Position numbers and translations under genes: made by a program. Positions 50,444-58,808 of a stretch of DNA of 64,000 nt are shown one piece after another. The notes below the pieces were generated by a model. It saw only the letters and a program-made list of their open reading frames with translations, searched no databases and was not told where the DNA came from. Position 1 is the stretch's first letter; the number at the start of each line of letters is the position of its first letter. Source of the stretch: Kofleriaceae bacterium (GTDB lineage Bacteria > Myxococcota_A > Polyangia > Haliangiales > Haliangiaceae); contig JAGPCY010000010.1 of assembly GCA_018057825.1 (NCBI GenBank), positions 1-64,000 on the forward strand, in the 5' to 3' direction.

Positions 50444-50995
50444 ATGCGCGGGCCGGTGACCTGGCCCGCGGCGCTCGGCCTCGCGGTCGTGGCCGCCGTG
50501 CTCGCGGGTTGTGGACCATCGCTGGCCCAGCGCCAGGCCCTGCGCGCGACCCGCTACGCGACGACCGACACCACGATCGTCGTGGCGATGACCAAGGCCT
50601 TGGCCGACGCGCGCTACCGGCTCGGCGCGCTGCGCGACACCGAGGTGGTCGCGCAGATCGTCTACTACCGAGACAACGGCACGGCGCTGCGGCGCGAGAC
50701 CGGCGACCTGTCGCCGAACCTACCCTTCGGCCAGGGCCTCGATCGGGTCTACGGCGTGGTGATGGTCGGCCGCCTCGCCGGCATCAGCGACGCCCGCCGG
50801 GTCGAGTTCGTGCCTCGGGTCTGGCTGTACCGGCCGGGCACCGTGCCGATGCCCCTCGACCCCGACGACCAACAGCGCCCGACCTGGCTCGAAGGTCACG
50901 TCGATCAGCTCCACCGCAGCCTGCGCGAGCGCCTGCGGCCGTACGTGATCGCCGAGCCACCGGCCGACGCGCCAGCGGTCGCGCCCGCGAGCTGA
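50444..50995 (+). CDS. putative lipoprotein, paralogue 2
   Basis: A 183-residue lipoprotein (AVLAGC lipobox) that follows its paralogue at 49921-50442 with a 1-nt gap. The shared plan is a GPSLAQRQALRATRYATTD helix, a beta-rich middle with VEFVPRVWLYRPG and a final WLEGHVDQLHRSLRERL helix. The two may form a hetero-oligomer at the outer membrane. No known family. Confidence 0.7.
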   Translation: MRGPVTWPAALGLAVVAAVLAGCGPSLAQRQALRATRYATTDTTIVVAMTKALADARYRLGALRDTEVVAQIVYYRDNGTALRRETGDLSPNLPFGQGLDRVYGVVMVGRLAGISDARRVEFVPRVWLYRPGTVPMPLDPDDQQRPTWLEGHVDQLHRSLRERLRPYVIAEPPADAPAVAPAS

Positions 50996-51015
50996 CGTCG
51001 ACGGGCGGGCCGGCG

Positions 51016-52161
51016 TCAGCCGACCGCGATCGCCAAGTCGTCGCCGGCCAGCGTGACCCGGACCGCGACCGAGGTGCCGACCTCGGCGCCGAAGGCCTCG
51101 AAGGCGACGTCCTCGAGGCGGCGGGTCAAGGCCGCGGCCAGGCCGCGGGCGCCGGTCTCGTGGCGCCGGGCGTCGGCGACGATGTGATCGAGGACCGGCT
51201 CGTCGATCGTGAGGGCCAGGCCCTCGGCGCGGAACTCGCGGGTCATGCGCGCGATCACGTCGGTCCGCAGGATGTCCTTGAGCGTCGCGGCGTCGAGGGC
51301 GCGCAGCGGCACGATGCGGGTAAACCGCGCGATCAGCTCGGGCAAGAAGCCGTAGGCCTGGAAGTTGGCGACGTTGTCGACCTCGTCGGGGGTGAAGTCG
51401 ACCGCGATCGCGTGGGGATCGACGCCGGCCGCCGGCGCGCCGCCGAAGCCCAGGCCGCCGCGGTTGGCCCGGCGCCGCGCGAGCTGGTGGAAGCCGGAGA
51501 ACGCGCCACACGCGACGAACGCCAGGTCGGCGGTCGACAGCGTGACGTGATCGGCGTAGCTGGCGTGGCCCAGCTCGGTCGGCACCACGATCTCGCCGGC
51601 CTCGAGCATCTTCAGGAGCTCGCGCTGGACGCCCATCCCGGTCACGTCCTTGGTCGTGCCGGCGCCGGCGAACACCGCGTTGTTCTGCCCCGAGGCGATC
51701 TTGTCGAACTCGTCGAGGCACACCACCCCGATCGAGGCCAAGGCCGGGTTGCCCTCGGCGGTGTGCAGCAGCCGGGTCAGGATCGAGATCGGATCCTGGC
51801 CGACGTAGCCGGTCTCGGAGAACGTCGTGATGTCGACCATCGTGGTCGGCACGCGCAGGAGCTTGCCGAACAGGGTCTCGACCAGGAAGGTCTTGCCCGA
51901 GCCGGTCGGGCCGGCCAGGAGGTAGTTGGTCTTCTTGGGGAACTCCGCGCGATCCGCGCCTTCCAGATAGATCCGCTTGATCCGTCGCACATGGCGATAC
52001 GCCATCAGGCACAGGGCGCGGCGGGCCTCGTCCTGGCCGCGGTAGCCGTGGTCCTCGAGCTGCCGGAACAGGAGCCGCGGGCCGGCGTCGGGCAGCTCGC
52101 GCACGACCTTGAGGAAGTGCTCGAGGCCCTGCTTGCGGGGCCGGCGGTGGGTCTCGGTCAT
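51016..52161 (-). CDS. ClpX-like AAA+ unfoldase without zinc-binding domain
   Basis: A 381-residue AAA+ protein matching ClpX from its ATPase module onward. Walker A is GPTGSGKT (84-91), pore loop 1 is GYVG (118-121), Walker B is VVCLDEFDK (from 147) and TKDVTGMGVQRELLKMLE carries the RKH-side region. LGF (237-239) occupies the place of the ClpP-docking IGF loop, as in some ClpX. The N-terminal four-Cys zinc domain is missing, so adaptor and substrate choice must differ from the housekeeping ClpX, which is not in this window. Confidence 0.82.
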   Translation of the reverse strand: MTETHRRPRKQGLEHFLKVVRELPDAGPRLLFRQLEDHGYRGQDEARRALCLMAYRHVRRIKRIYLEGADRAEFPKKTNYLLAGPTGSGKTFLVETLFGKLLRVPTTMVDITTFSETGYVGQDPISILTRLLHTAEGNPALASIGVVCLDEFDKIASGQNNAVFAGAGTTKDVTGMGVQRELLKMLEAGEIVVPTELGHASYADHVTLSTADLAFVACGAFSGFHQLARRRANRGGLGFGGAPAAGVDPHAIAVDFTPDEVDNVANFQAYGFLPELIARFTRIVPLRALDAATLKDILRTDVIARMTREFRAEGLALTIDEPVLDHIVADARRHETGARGLAAALTRRLEDVAFEAFGAEVGTSVAVRVTLAGDDLAIAVG

Positions 52162-52181
52162 CGCGCGGATGATCGTACACC

Positions 52182-52282
52182 CGCGAGGCCGAGACCGAGA
52201 CCGAGACCGAGGCCGAGACCGAGGCCGAGACCGAGACCGAGACCGAGGCCGAGACCGAGGCCGAGGCCGAGACCGAGACCGA
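52182..52282. repeat. hexanucleotide array G (GAGACC/GAGGCC)
   Basis: About 100 nt of GAGACC/GAGGCC units separate the ClpX-like start from the XRE-cupin stop on the minus strand, touching that stop. Confidence 0.88.
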
Positions 52283-52283
52283 G

Positions 52284-52841
52284 CTAGCCGGCCAAGGGCA
52301 CGAAGGCGATCGCGCTGTAGGCGACCGCGTCCTCGCGCCCGGGGTTGTGGTAGCCGTGGCGCTGGTCGCCGCGAAACACGACGACGTCGCCGACCTCGAG
52401 GCGGTAGGTCTCGCCAGCGACGAAGGCCACCACCACGCCGCGCTCGCAGGCCAGGTACTCGCGGGTGCCCGGGGCGTGGGGCACGCCGGACATGCGCGCG
52501 CCCGGCGGCAGGGCCAGGCGCTCGAGGTCGAGGCCGGGCAGCGGCTCAGGCAAGAGCTTGCGGATCCGGACCGCGCCGCGCTGGCGGGTCGGCAGCTCGG
52601 CCGCGCGCAGATGGCGCACCGGAGCCCGCGGCGAGGCCAGGAGCTCGTCGAGCCGGACCTGCAGCGCGTCGGCGACCCGGGTCAGGACCGCCAAGGTCGG
52701 GTTGGCCGCCCCCGACTCGAGGTGGGACCAGGTCGCCCGCGGCACCCCGGCCTGCTTGGCGATCTGCTGCTGCGACAGGCCCCGGGCCTCGCGGATCGCG
52801 CGGACGTTGGCGGCCAGGTGATCGCACGGCGAGGGCGGCAT
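52284..52841 (-). CDS. XRE-family regulator with C-terminal cupin
   Basis: A 185-residue transcription factor. The N-terminal Cro/C1-type helix-turn-helix (about residues 10-66) includes LSQQQIAKQAGVPRATWSHLE. The C-terminal cupin (about 95-185) includes GTREYLACERGVVVAF and DVVVFRGDQRHGYHNPG, a metal- or ligand-binding barrel. Such proteins usually control nearby catabolic or antioxidant genes. The target here is not evident. Confidence 0.88.
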   Translation of the reverse strand: MPPSPCDHLAANVRAIREARGLSQQQIAKQAGVPRATWSHLESGAANPTLAVLTRVADALQVRLDELLASPRAPVRHLRAAELPTRQRGAVRIRKLLPEPLPGLDLERLALPPGARMSGVPHAPGTREYLACERGVVVAFVAGETYRLEVGDVVVFRGDQRHGYHNPGREDAVAYSAIAFVPLAG

Positions 52842-52891
52842 CGGGCGACGATGCCACGGTCGGAGCCACCGCGCGTGGTACGGTCGGGGGG

Positions 52892-53218
52892 ATGCCGCAC
52901 TTCGATCGCCACGTCTTCGTGTGCACGAACGAGCGCGGCGCCGATCACCCGCGCGGCTCGTGCAAGGCCCGCGGCGGCGCCGAGGTCCGCGACGCGCTCA
53001 AGAAGGAGCTCGCCGCCCGCGGGCTGTCCAAGTCGATCCGCGCCAACGCCGCCGGCTGCCTCGATCAGTGCGAGGGCGGCGTCACGATCGTGGTCTACCC
53101 CGAGCAGGTCTGGTACGGCGGCGTCACCGTCGCCGATGTCCCCGAGCTGGTCGAGCGCCACCTGATCAATGGCGAGCCGGTGGTCCGGCTCCGCCTCCTC
53201 GATCCGCCGGCCGGCTGA
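52892..53218 (+). CDS. thioredoxin-like [2Fe-2S] ferredoxin
   Basis: A 108-residue protein with the thioredoxin-fold [2Fe-2S] ferredoxin cysteines C11, C24, C56 and C60 (HVFVCTNERG, RGSCKARGG, GCLDQCEGG), followed by a short C-terminal strand-helix. It would carry electrons in the cytoplasm; the partner is unknown. The ATG follows GGGGG. An exported barrel-like gene follows 2 nt downstream. Confidence 0.88.
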   Translation: MPHFDRHVFVCTNERGADHPRGSCKARGGAEVRDALKKELAARGLSKSIRANAAGCLDQCEGGVTIVVYPEQVWYGGVTVADVPELVERHLINGEPVVRLRLLDPPAG

Positions 53219-53220
53219 CC

Positions 53221-53805
53221 ATGCGGACCGGGCTCTGCGCGGTTGGGCTGGTGGCGATCGCCGCGCCGGCGGCGGCCGAGCCGACCGTCGGCGGCATCCG
53301 ACCCGATGCGCGCGCCCTGGCCGAGGCCCGCGAGGCCAACCTCGAGCCGACCTCGGTCCGCGAGGGCTTCGCGGTCGGGATCGCGCTGGGGCTGGCCGCG
53401 CAGTTCGGCGTCGGCGTGAGCGGCGCCTCGGGCGGCGGCGGCGGCTTCGACCTGCGCCTCGGCGCTGTGGCCTCGCCCCGCTGGGTCTGGCTCCTCGAGC
53501 TGGCCGCCACCGGCTACGCCTCGGACGGCGACCGGATCAACCAGAGCGCCGTCGTCACCTTCGGCGGCCAGCTCTACGTCAACGAGGCGTTCTGGCTGCG
53601 CGGTGGTCTCGGCTTCGCCAGCTTCCATCGCCGCGACAACCCCGAACCCGACCTGCGCGGCCTGGGCGCCCTCGGGGCTGGCGGCCTCGACGTCCTGCGC
53701 CGCGGCGGCCTGGCCCTGTCCGTCGAGCTCGCGGTCACCGTCGCGCTCTACGGCGGCGAGCAGATCGTCGGCGTCGCGCCCCAGCTCGGCCTGTCCTGGT
53801 ACTGA
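53221..53805 (+). CDS. exported outer-membrane-barrel-like protein
   Basis: A 194-residue protein with a signal peptide (VGLVAIAAPAAAEP) and repeated amphipathic strands (GFAVGIALGLAAQFGVGVSG, WVWLLELAATGYASDG, AFWLRGGLGFASFHR, LALSVELAVTVALYGG) ending in LGLSWY, as in small outer-membrane barrels. It follows the ferredoxin gene by 2 nt, which may be chance cotranscription. Function unknown. Confidence 0.68.
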   Translation: MRTGLCAVGLVAIAAPAAAEPTVGGIRPDARALAEAREANLEPTSVREGFAVGIALGLAAQFGVGVSGASGGGGGFDLRLGAVASPRWVWLLELAATGYASDGDRINQSAVVTFGGQLYVNEAFWLRGGLGFASFHRRDNPEPDLRGLGALGAGGLDVLRRGGLALSVELAVTVALYGGEQIVGVAPQLGLSWY

Positions 53806-53807
53806 GT

Positions 53808-53829
53808 CCCAGTACGTCCTCGTGCTGGG
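53808..53829 (+). terminator. candidate terminator hairpin
   Basis: CCCAGTAC-GTCCTC-GTGCTGGG forms an 8-bp stem (one G:U) beginning 2 nt after the stop of the barrel-like gene. It is not followed by a T-tract, so it may be a weak or Rho-assisted terminator. Confidence 0.35.
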
Positions 53830-53880
53830 GAGCCCGGATCCTGGAGAGCCCAGCGTCCCGAGGAGCCAGGCGGCCGCGCG

Positions 53881-54456
53881 CTACGAGCCGACGCGGGCGA
53901 CCAGGGCGCGGACCCGCTCGACGAAGCCGGCCAGGTGGTAGCGCTCGAACTCGGTCCAGGTCGCGAGCGTGCTCGGGTCGGTGACGCGGTCGACGAACAG
54001 CGTGGCGTCGAGGTGATCGACCTCGTGCTGGTAGGTCGCGGCCTTGAGGCCGTGGACCACCTCGTCGATGGGCTGGCCGTGGCGATCCCAGGCCGTGACC
54101 CGGACGTGGACCGCGCGCTCGACCACGCCGCGCAGGTTGGGCACGGACAGACAGCCCTCGTAGTTGGCGAAGCGCTCGTCGTCGAGCGGCGTCAGCACCG
54201 GGTTCACCAGCACGGTCAGCGGGATCGGAGGCTTGTAGGGGTAGCGCGGGTTGTCGCGGACCTCGATCGCGCAGATCCGGATCGGCTCGTAGACCTGGAT
54301 CGCCGCCAGGCCCGCGCCGTTGGCGTCGCGCATCGTCTCGATCAGATCGTCGATGAACTGCTGGGTCGCCGGGCTCGCCAGCTCTTCGCGGCTGACCTCG
54401 CGGGCGAGCTGACGCAGCACCGGGTGCCCGATCTGGGCGATCTTTCGGATGGCCAT
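53881..54456 (-). CDS. def: peptide deformylase with variant first motif
   Basis: A 191-residue metalloenzyme that removes the formyl group from nascent proteins. Motif 1 reads GAGLAAIQ (47-54) with Ile at 53 in place of the usual Pro (GxGLAAPQ). Motif 2 is EGCLSVP with metal ligand C102 and motif 3 is QHEVDHL with H144, E145 and H148. All metal ligands are present, so activity is likely; the change may alter the substrate pocket. An ATG two codons upstream is possible. It is divergent from the two-ATPase operon. Confidence 0.9.
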   Translation of the reverse strand: MAIRKIAQIGHPVLRQLAREVSREELASPATQQFIDDLIETMRDANGAGLAAIQVYEPIRICAIEVRDNPRYPYKPPIPLTVLVNPVLTPLDDERFANYEGCLSVPNLRGVVERAVHVRVTAWDRHGQPIDEVVHGLKAATYQHEVDHLDATLFVDRVTDPSTLATWTEFERYHLAGFVERVRALVARVGS

Positions 54457-54478
54457 GGGCATGGACCTTAGCGCCAAT

Positions 54479-54632
54479 GTCGGGTCGGGGTCGGGATCGG
54501 ACTCGGACTCGGACTCGGACTCGGACTCGACTCGGACTCGGACTCGGACTCGGACTCGGACTCGGATTCGGACTCGGCCTCGGACTCGGACTCGGTCTCG
54601 GTCTCGGTCTCGGTCTCGGCCTCGGGATCTCG
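54479..54632. repeat. hexanucleotide array H (GGACTC variant then GGTCTC)
   Basis: About 150 nt of period-6 sequence in the divergent gap between def and the ATPase operon. The left two thirds is GGACTC (with one ACTCGACTCGG slip and a GGATTC), then GGTCTC and GGCCTC appear. It is the only array dominated by the GGACTC unit and lies upstream of both genes. Confidence 0.88.
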
Positions 54633-54659
54633 ATGGTCTCGGCAGATCGGCCTTGACCC

Positions 54660-54707
54660 ACAACAGAACTGCTGTACAACACTCCTGCTGCACAACAAGA
54701 ACGTTGC
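54660..54707 (+). repeat. three 16-nt direct repeats before the ATPase operon
   Basis: ACAACAGAACTGCTGT, ACAACACTCCTGCTGC and ACAACAAGAACGTTGC lie head to tail with no gap. The core is ACAACA followed 4 nt later by CTGCTG in the first two and CGTTGC in the third. They end at the Shine-Dalgarno sequence (AGGAGG near 54707) of the first ATPase gene. The position suggests an operator array or a structured leader. Confidence 0.75.
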
Positions 54708-54719
54708 AGGAGGTCACAG

Positions 54720-55907
54720 ATGAAGCTCGTCGTCGGTAGCTCGGTTGAAGGAACCAACTTTTTCGGTCGCTTGGGTGAGCTGGCGGAGCTCGACAGCCGC
54801 CTGGCCCAGGATCACGTGCTGCTCCTGGCCCCGCGGCGGGTCGGCAAGAGCTCGCTCCTCAAGGCCTACCGGGACCGCCCGCGGACCGACGGGGCCGACA
54901 TCGTCTACGCCGACGTCCAAGACGTCCGGCCCGGCCCGGACACCGAGACCACCTTCGTCGGCGCCGTGCTCGACGCGCTCTACCAGACCCCCGCGGGTCG
55001 CCGGGTGCGGCCGGGCTGGTGGGCGCGGTGGCGCGCGGCGCGCGGTTCGCGGCTGACCAAGGTCGACACGCCGGTCGGCGGCGCCGAGGTCGAGCACCTG
55101 CCGATCCCCTGGCAGCGCGCGGCCGATCAGGCCTTCGACCCGCTCCTCGCGGCCGGACGCCGCTGGCTCGTGCTCCTCGATGAGCTGCCCAACGTCGTCC
55201 AGGCCCTGGCCGAGCTCGACGCCAGCGGCGAGCGCGCCCGGGCGTTCCTGGCGTGGTTCCGCGCGCTGCGCAACCGCTCGAATGACGCCGGCGCGCCGCT
55301 CCGCTTCGTCGTGTGCGGTTCGATCGGGCTCGACAACGTCGCGCGCCGGCTGCGCTGCACCGACACGATCAACGATCTCAACGCCTGGACCATCGGGGCG
55401 TTCTCGAACCACGACGCCGACGCCTTCCTGGTGGCGCTGGCCCAGGCCTACGGCGTCACGCTGTCGCCCGAGGTCCGCGCGGCGGTGATCGCGGCCGTCG
55501 AGTGGCCGATCCCGCATCACCTCCAGGCCCTGGCCCAGGAGCTGTTCAGCGTCGCCGCCCGGGGGCCCCTCGCGCCGTCGGCGGTCGAGACCGCCATCGA
55601 GGCGCTCGTCGCCAACCGCACGTACTTCAACACCTGGGACGAGCGCCTGACCTCGTCGCTGGGCGCGCCCCACGACGACCACGCGCGGGCGATCTTGATC
55701 GCGTGCGCCCGGGATCCCGCCGGGTTTCCCCGCGATCACCTCGGCCAGCTCCTGGCCGAGGCCGGCGTCGCCGAGGCCGAGCGCGCCCGCGCGCGGACCT
55801 GGCTCGAGGAGGCGCTGACCCACGACGGCTACCTGATCCGCCACGGCGATCGCCTGCGGTTTCGCTCGGCGCTGTTGCGCCGCTACTGGCTCCGGAACTT
55901 CGTATGA
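54720..55907 (+). CDS. P-loop ATPase, first of a coupled pair
   Basis: A 395-residue ATPase. FFGRLGELAELDSRL is the typical entry of AAA_16/archaeal-type ATPases, Walker A is APRRVGKSS (37-45) and Walker B is LVLLDE (150-155). A sensor-like FVVCGSIGLDN strand follows, then a winged-helix-like end (about 290-395, FLRDHLGQLLAEAG). It overlaps the next ATPase gene (ATGA). The pair, with an array and 16-nt repeats upstream, could be a defence or regulatory system, but no known system matches and no nuclease is attached. Confidence 0.75.
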   Translation: MKLVVGSSVEGTNFFGRLGELAELDSRLAQDHVLLLAPRRVGKSSLLKAYRDRPRTDGADIVYADVQDVRPGPDTETTFVGAVLDALYQTPAGRRVRPGWWARWRAARGSRLTKVDTPVGGAEVEHLPIPWQRAADQAFDPLLAAGRRWLVLLDELPNVVQALAELDASGERARAFLAWFRALRNRSNDAGAPLRFVVCGSIGLDNVARRLRCTDTINDLNAWTIGAFSNHDADAFLVALAQAYGVTLSPEVRAAVIAAVEWPIPHHLQALAQELFSVAARGPLAPSAVETAIEALVANRTYFNTWDERLTSSLGAPHDDHARAILIACARDPAGFPRDHLGQLLAEAGVAEAERARARTWLEEALTHDGYLIRHGDRLRFRSALLRRYWLRNFV

Positions 55908-58201
55908 CCCCCACGCGCCCGACCACGCTCTACAACCCGCACCTCCTGCGCAAGGACGAGCTGCTCGCCGGGTTCATCGCCCGGCGCCCGCTCCTCGACG
56001 CGCTGGTCGACGACCTGCGGCGCGGCGGCGGACAGCACCACCTGCTGGTCGGCGCGCGCGGCACCGGCAAGACCACGCTCCTGCTGCGCCTGGCCTTCGC
56101 CATCGACGACGACCCGGCGCTGGCCGGACGCGCGATCGCGCTCCGCTTCCCCGAGGAGCAGTACAACCTGGCGCGGCTGTCGGACTTCTGGCTCAACTGC
56201 CTCGACGCCCTGGTCGACGCCCTCGAGCGCCGCGGCGCCGCGGCCGAGGCCCGCGCCCTCGACGTGGTGATCGCCGAGCTCGACGACCTGACGGACGACG
56301 ACGAGCGCGCGACCCAGGCCCTGGCCCACCTGACCGGCTACACCCGCGACCACGGCCAGCTCGCGGTGCTCCTCCTCGACAACCTGGATCTGATCTTCGA
56401 TCGTCTCGCGGCCGACCAGTGGGCGCTGCGCAAGGTCCTGTCGGGCGAGACCGGCCTGGTGGTGATCGGCGCCAGCTCGGCGGCCGTGCCCGAGACCTTC
56501 GAGTACGGCCAGGCCTTCTACGACTTCTTCAACGTCCACGAGCTGGCCGGCCTCGACGACGACGAGGCCCGGCGCGTGCTGCGCCACCTGGCCGAGTCCC
56601 TGGGCACGCCGGCGGTAGTCCGGGCCCTCGACGAGCAACCCGGGCGCCTGCGCGCGCTCCTGCTCCTGTCGGGCGGGACCCCGCGGACCTTGCAGCTCCT
56701 CCACGGCGTCCTGGCCGACGGCGCCAGCGCCAGCGCCGAGCGCGACCTCGAGCGCATGCTCGATCAGGTCACGCCGTACTACAAGGCGCGCTTCGAGGAC
56801 CTGCCGACCCAGGCCCAGCAGATCTTCGACGCGGTCGCCCTGCACTGGCACCCGATGACCGCCAGCGAGTGCGCCGACAAGCTGCGCCTCGACGTGACCT
56901 TGGTGTCGGCGCAGCTCACCCGGCTGACCCGCCAGGGCGTGATCGCCAAGGTCCCCCACGCGAGCGGCAAGCTCGGATTCCAGATCGCCGAGCGGTTCTT
57001 CGGCCTCTGGTACATGATGCGCGCGAGCCGGCGCCTGCGACGCAAGCTCCTGTGGCTGGCGCGGTCGGTGCAAGAGCTGTACGGCCAGGACGAGGTCGCG
57101 CGCCGCGCCGCCGCGCTCCTGGCCCTCACCGAGGGCGCGCTGGCGGCGGAGGATCCGGCCAAGCTCCTGGCCTTCGCGGCCGTCGCCGACGATGTCGGGA
57201 TGCGGCGGCGCCTCGAGCGGCGCGCGGTGGCGATGATGATGCAGGCGGGGGAGCCTGGGGTGGCCTGGCGCGGCCTCGAGCTCGACGGCGAGGATCGCGA
57301 TCTGAAGGAGCAGGTCGATCGGGTGGCGGAGCTCCAGCGGATCCACGAGACGATCGAGCGGCATATCGAGCCGCCGGAGGGCCTGACGGCGCGGGAGTGT
57401 GCGGATGCGATCGTCGGGTCGCCGGAGGCGAGCCTCTCGTGGAAGACCTTCGTCGCGAAGGAGATCGCCAAGGGTGGCGATTGGAGTCGCATCACACCAC
57501 CTCCGCACGATGTCTGGCCCGAACCGCTCACGCGGGCGGTGCGACATGGGGAGGTCTTTGCGTTCGACGATGCCTCCACCGAAGTGGACGTCGATGACTG
57601 CCTTCGCCTCGTGCCGACGGATCTTCGCGCGAACGCGCTCGCCCGCTTCGCCGGCAGTCGTCACTCTCAGGCCGCTAGGTACGCCCTGCACGCCACAGAG
57701 CCCCTCGACATCTCACTCGCGCTGGAGGTCACGCTACATCGCAACGGATCAACCTGGTCGGCGACGCGAGAACGCATGGAGCAATGCCTGACTCGCCTCG
57801 ACCGCGACGACTGGCCCTGGCAGCAGTCCGGGTTGTGGGGCCTGGTGGTGTTCCACGGCCACGCCCGCGAGGCCGCTGAGCTCCTCCGCGACCTGGGCCT
57901 CGAGGAGCGCGCCCAGCCGCTCTACGAGGCGCTCCGCGCCCAGGCCGACGGCACAAGCGGTGATCTTCTCCACCTCGCGCCCGAGCTTCGCGCGCCGACT
58001 GAGGAGTACCTGGCCGTGTTCCGAATGTTCGCCGCAGTAGCGAGCGAACGCCCCGCCGCCCACGCCCCCACTACTTCGCCTTCGCCAGCTCCACCGTCAC
58101 CTTCGCGCCCCACGTCAGGCCGCGCACGGACGGCACGGCCTGGTACGCGAGGAGCTCGACGCCGGCGCTCGCGGCGGCCCGCAGCGCGGCGCCGTAGGTA
58201 G
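55904..58201 (+). CDS. STAND-like P-loop ATPase, second of the pair
   Basis: A 765-residue protein. Walker A is GARGTGKTT (50-58), Walker B is LAVLLLDNLD (153-162) and the sensor lies in LVVIGASSAAVPETF. A winged-helix segment (MTASECADKLRLDVTLVSAQLTRL, about 325-360) is followed by a long helical, TPR-like C-terminal half. Residues from about 500 to 640 use lower-GC codons than the rest. The last roughly 43 residues are Arg/Pro/Ser-rich and read through the antisense of sfsA, which the gene overlaps by 131 nt, so the 3' end may reflect a lost earlier stop. Confidence 0.72.
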   Translation: MTPTRPTTLYNPHLLRKDELLAGFIARRPLLDALVDDLRRGGGQHHLLVGARGTGKTTLLLRLAFAIDDDPALAGRAIALRFPEEQYNLARLSDFWLNCLDALVDALERRGAAAEARALDVVIAELDDLTDDDERATQALAHLTGYTRDHGQLAVLLLDNLDLIFDRLAADQWALRKVLSGETGLVVIGASSAAVPETFEYGQAFYDFFNVHELAGLDDDEARRVLRHLAESLGTPAVVRALDEQPGRLRALLLLSGGTPRTLQLLHGVLADGASASAERDLERMLDQVTPYYKARFEDLPTQAQQIFDAVALHWHPMTASECADKLRLDVTLVSAQLTRLTRQGVIAKVPHASGKLGFQIAERFFGLWYMMRASRRLRRKLLWLARSVQELYGQDEVARRAAALLALTEGALAAEDPAKLLAFAAVADDVGMRRRLERRAVAMMMQAGEPGVAWRGLELDGEDRDLKEQVDRVAELQRIHETIERHIEPPEGLTARECADAIVGSPEASLSWKTFVAKEIAKGGDWSRITPPPHDVWPEPLTRAVRHGEVFAFDDASTEVDVDDCLRLVPTDLRANALARFAGSRHSQAARYALHATEPLDISLALEVTLHRNGSTWSATRERMEQCLTRLDRDDWPWQQSGLWGLVVFHGHAREAAELLRDLGLEERAQPLYEALRAQADGTSGDLLHLAPELRAPTEEYLAVFRMFAAVASERPAAHAPTTSPSPAPPSPSRPTSGRARTARPGTRGARRRRSRRPAARRRR

Positions 58202-58808
58202 GATCGATCGCGTCGGCCGGGCGCATGCGCGTGTTTCCGCCGCGGGCGACGACGAACAGGAGCACGGCGCGGTAGCCCTGCTTGCGCAGCGCGCGCAGCT
58301 CCTCGAGGTGGCGGACGCCGCGCTCGGTGACCGAGTCGGGGAACTGCGCCAACTCGGGTCGCTCGGTCGCCATGGTCACGGTCTTGACCTCGACGAAGCA
58401 CCGCTCCTTGACCTTGGCGCCCTTGATCAACAGGAAGTCGAGGCGCGACTCGCCGGCCTCGGCCTCGCGCCGGACCTTGGGATACCCGGCCAGCTCGGGA
58501 ATGGCCCCGGCCTCGAGGGCCATCGCGACCAGGCCGTTCGACCGCGTCGGATTGACGCTGACCAGCGCGCCGTCGATCTCCGCCAGCTCCCAGCCCCAGT
58601 CGAGCTTGCCGCCGCCGGCCTTGCGCTGGACCCAGACCCGGCCGCCCTCGACCAGACAGGTCGCCATCGACCCGGGGTTGGGGCAGTGCGCGACCACCAC
58701 GCCACCGCCGCCGCCCAGCTCGACGTCGGCGAAGAACCGCTGGTAGCGACGGACCAGCCGGCCCTCGACCAAGGGCGGCGCGTACGCGGCGACGACCGGC
58801 GCGCTCAC
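58071..58808 (-). CDS. sfsA: SfsA family protein
   Basis: A 245-residue protein of the SfsA family, named for a sugar-fermentation phenotype. It has the HCPNPGSM block (41-48), VNPTRSNGLV and a nuclease-like SRLDF with E140-V-K142 (EVKTVT), so it has a PD-(D/E)XK-type core. The GTG start overlaps the stop of the S1-domain gene. The convergent ATPase gene runs 131 nt into its 3' end. Confidence 0.9.
   Translation of the reverse strand: MSAPVVAAYAPPLVEGRLVRRYQRFFADVELGGGGGVVVAHCPNPGSMATCLVEGGRVWVQRKAGGGKLDWGWELAEIDGALVSVNPTRSNGLVAMALEAGAIPELAGYPKVRREAEAGESRLDFLLIKGAKVKERCFVEVKTVTMATERPELAQFPDSVTERGVRHLEELRALRKQGYRAVLLFVVARGGNTRMRPADAIDPTYGAALRAAASAGVELLAYQAVPSVRGLTWGAKVTVELAKAK

Noticed and set aside
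54457-54717. An upstream extension of def through SESESE repeats
   Set aside because: The extension only reads array H. The natural start of the deformylase is the ATG before AIRKIAQIG.
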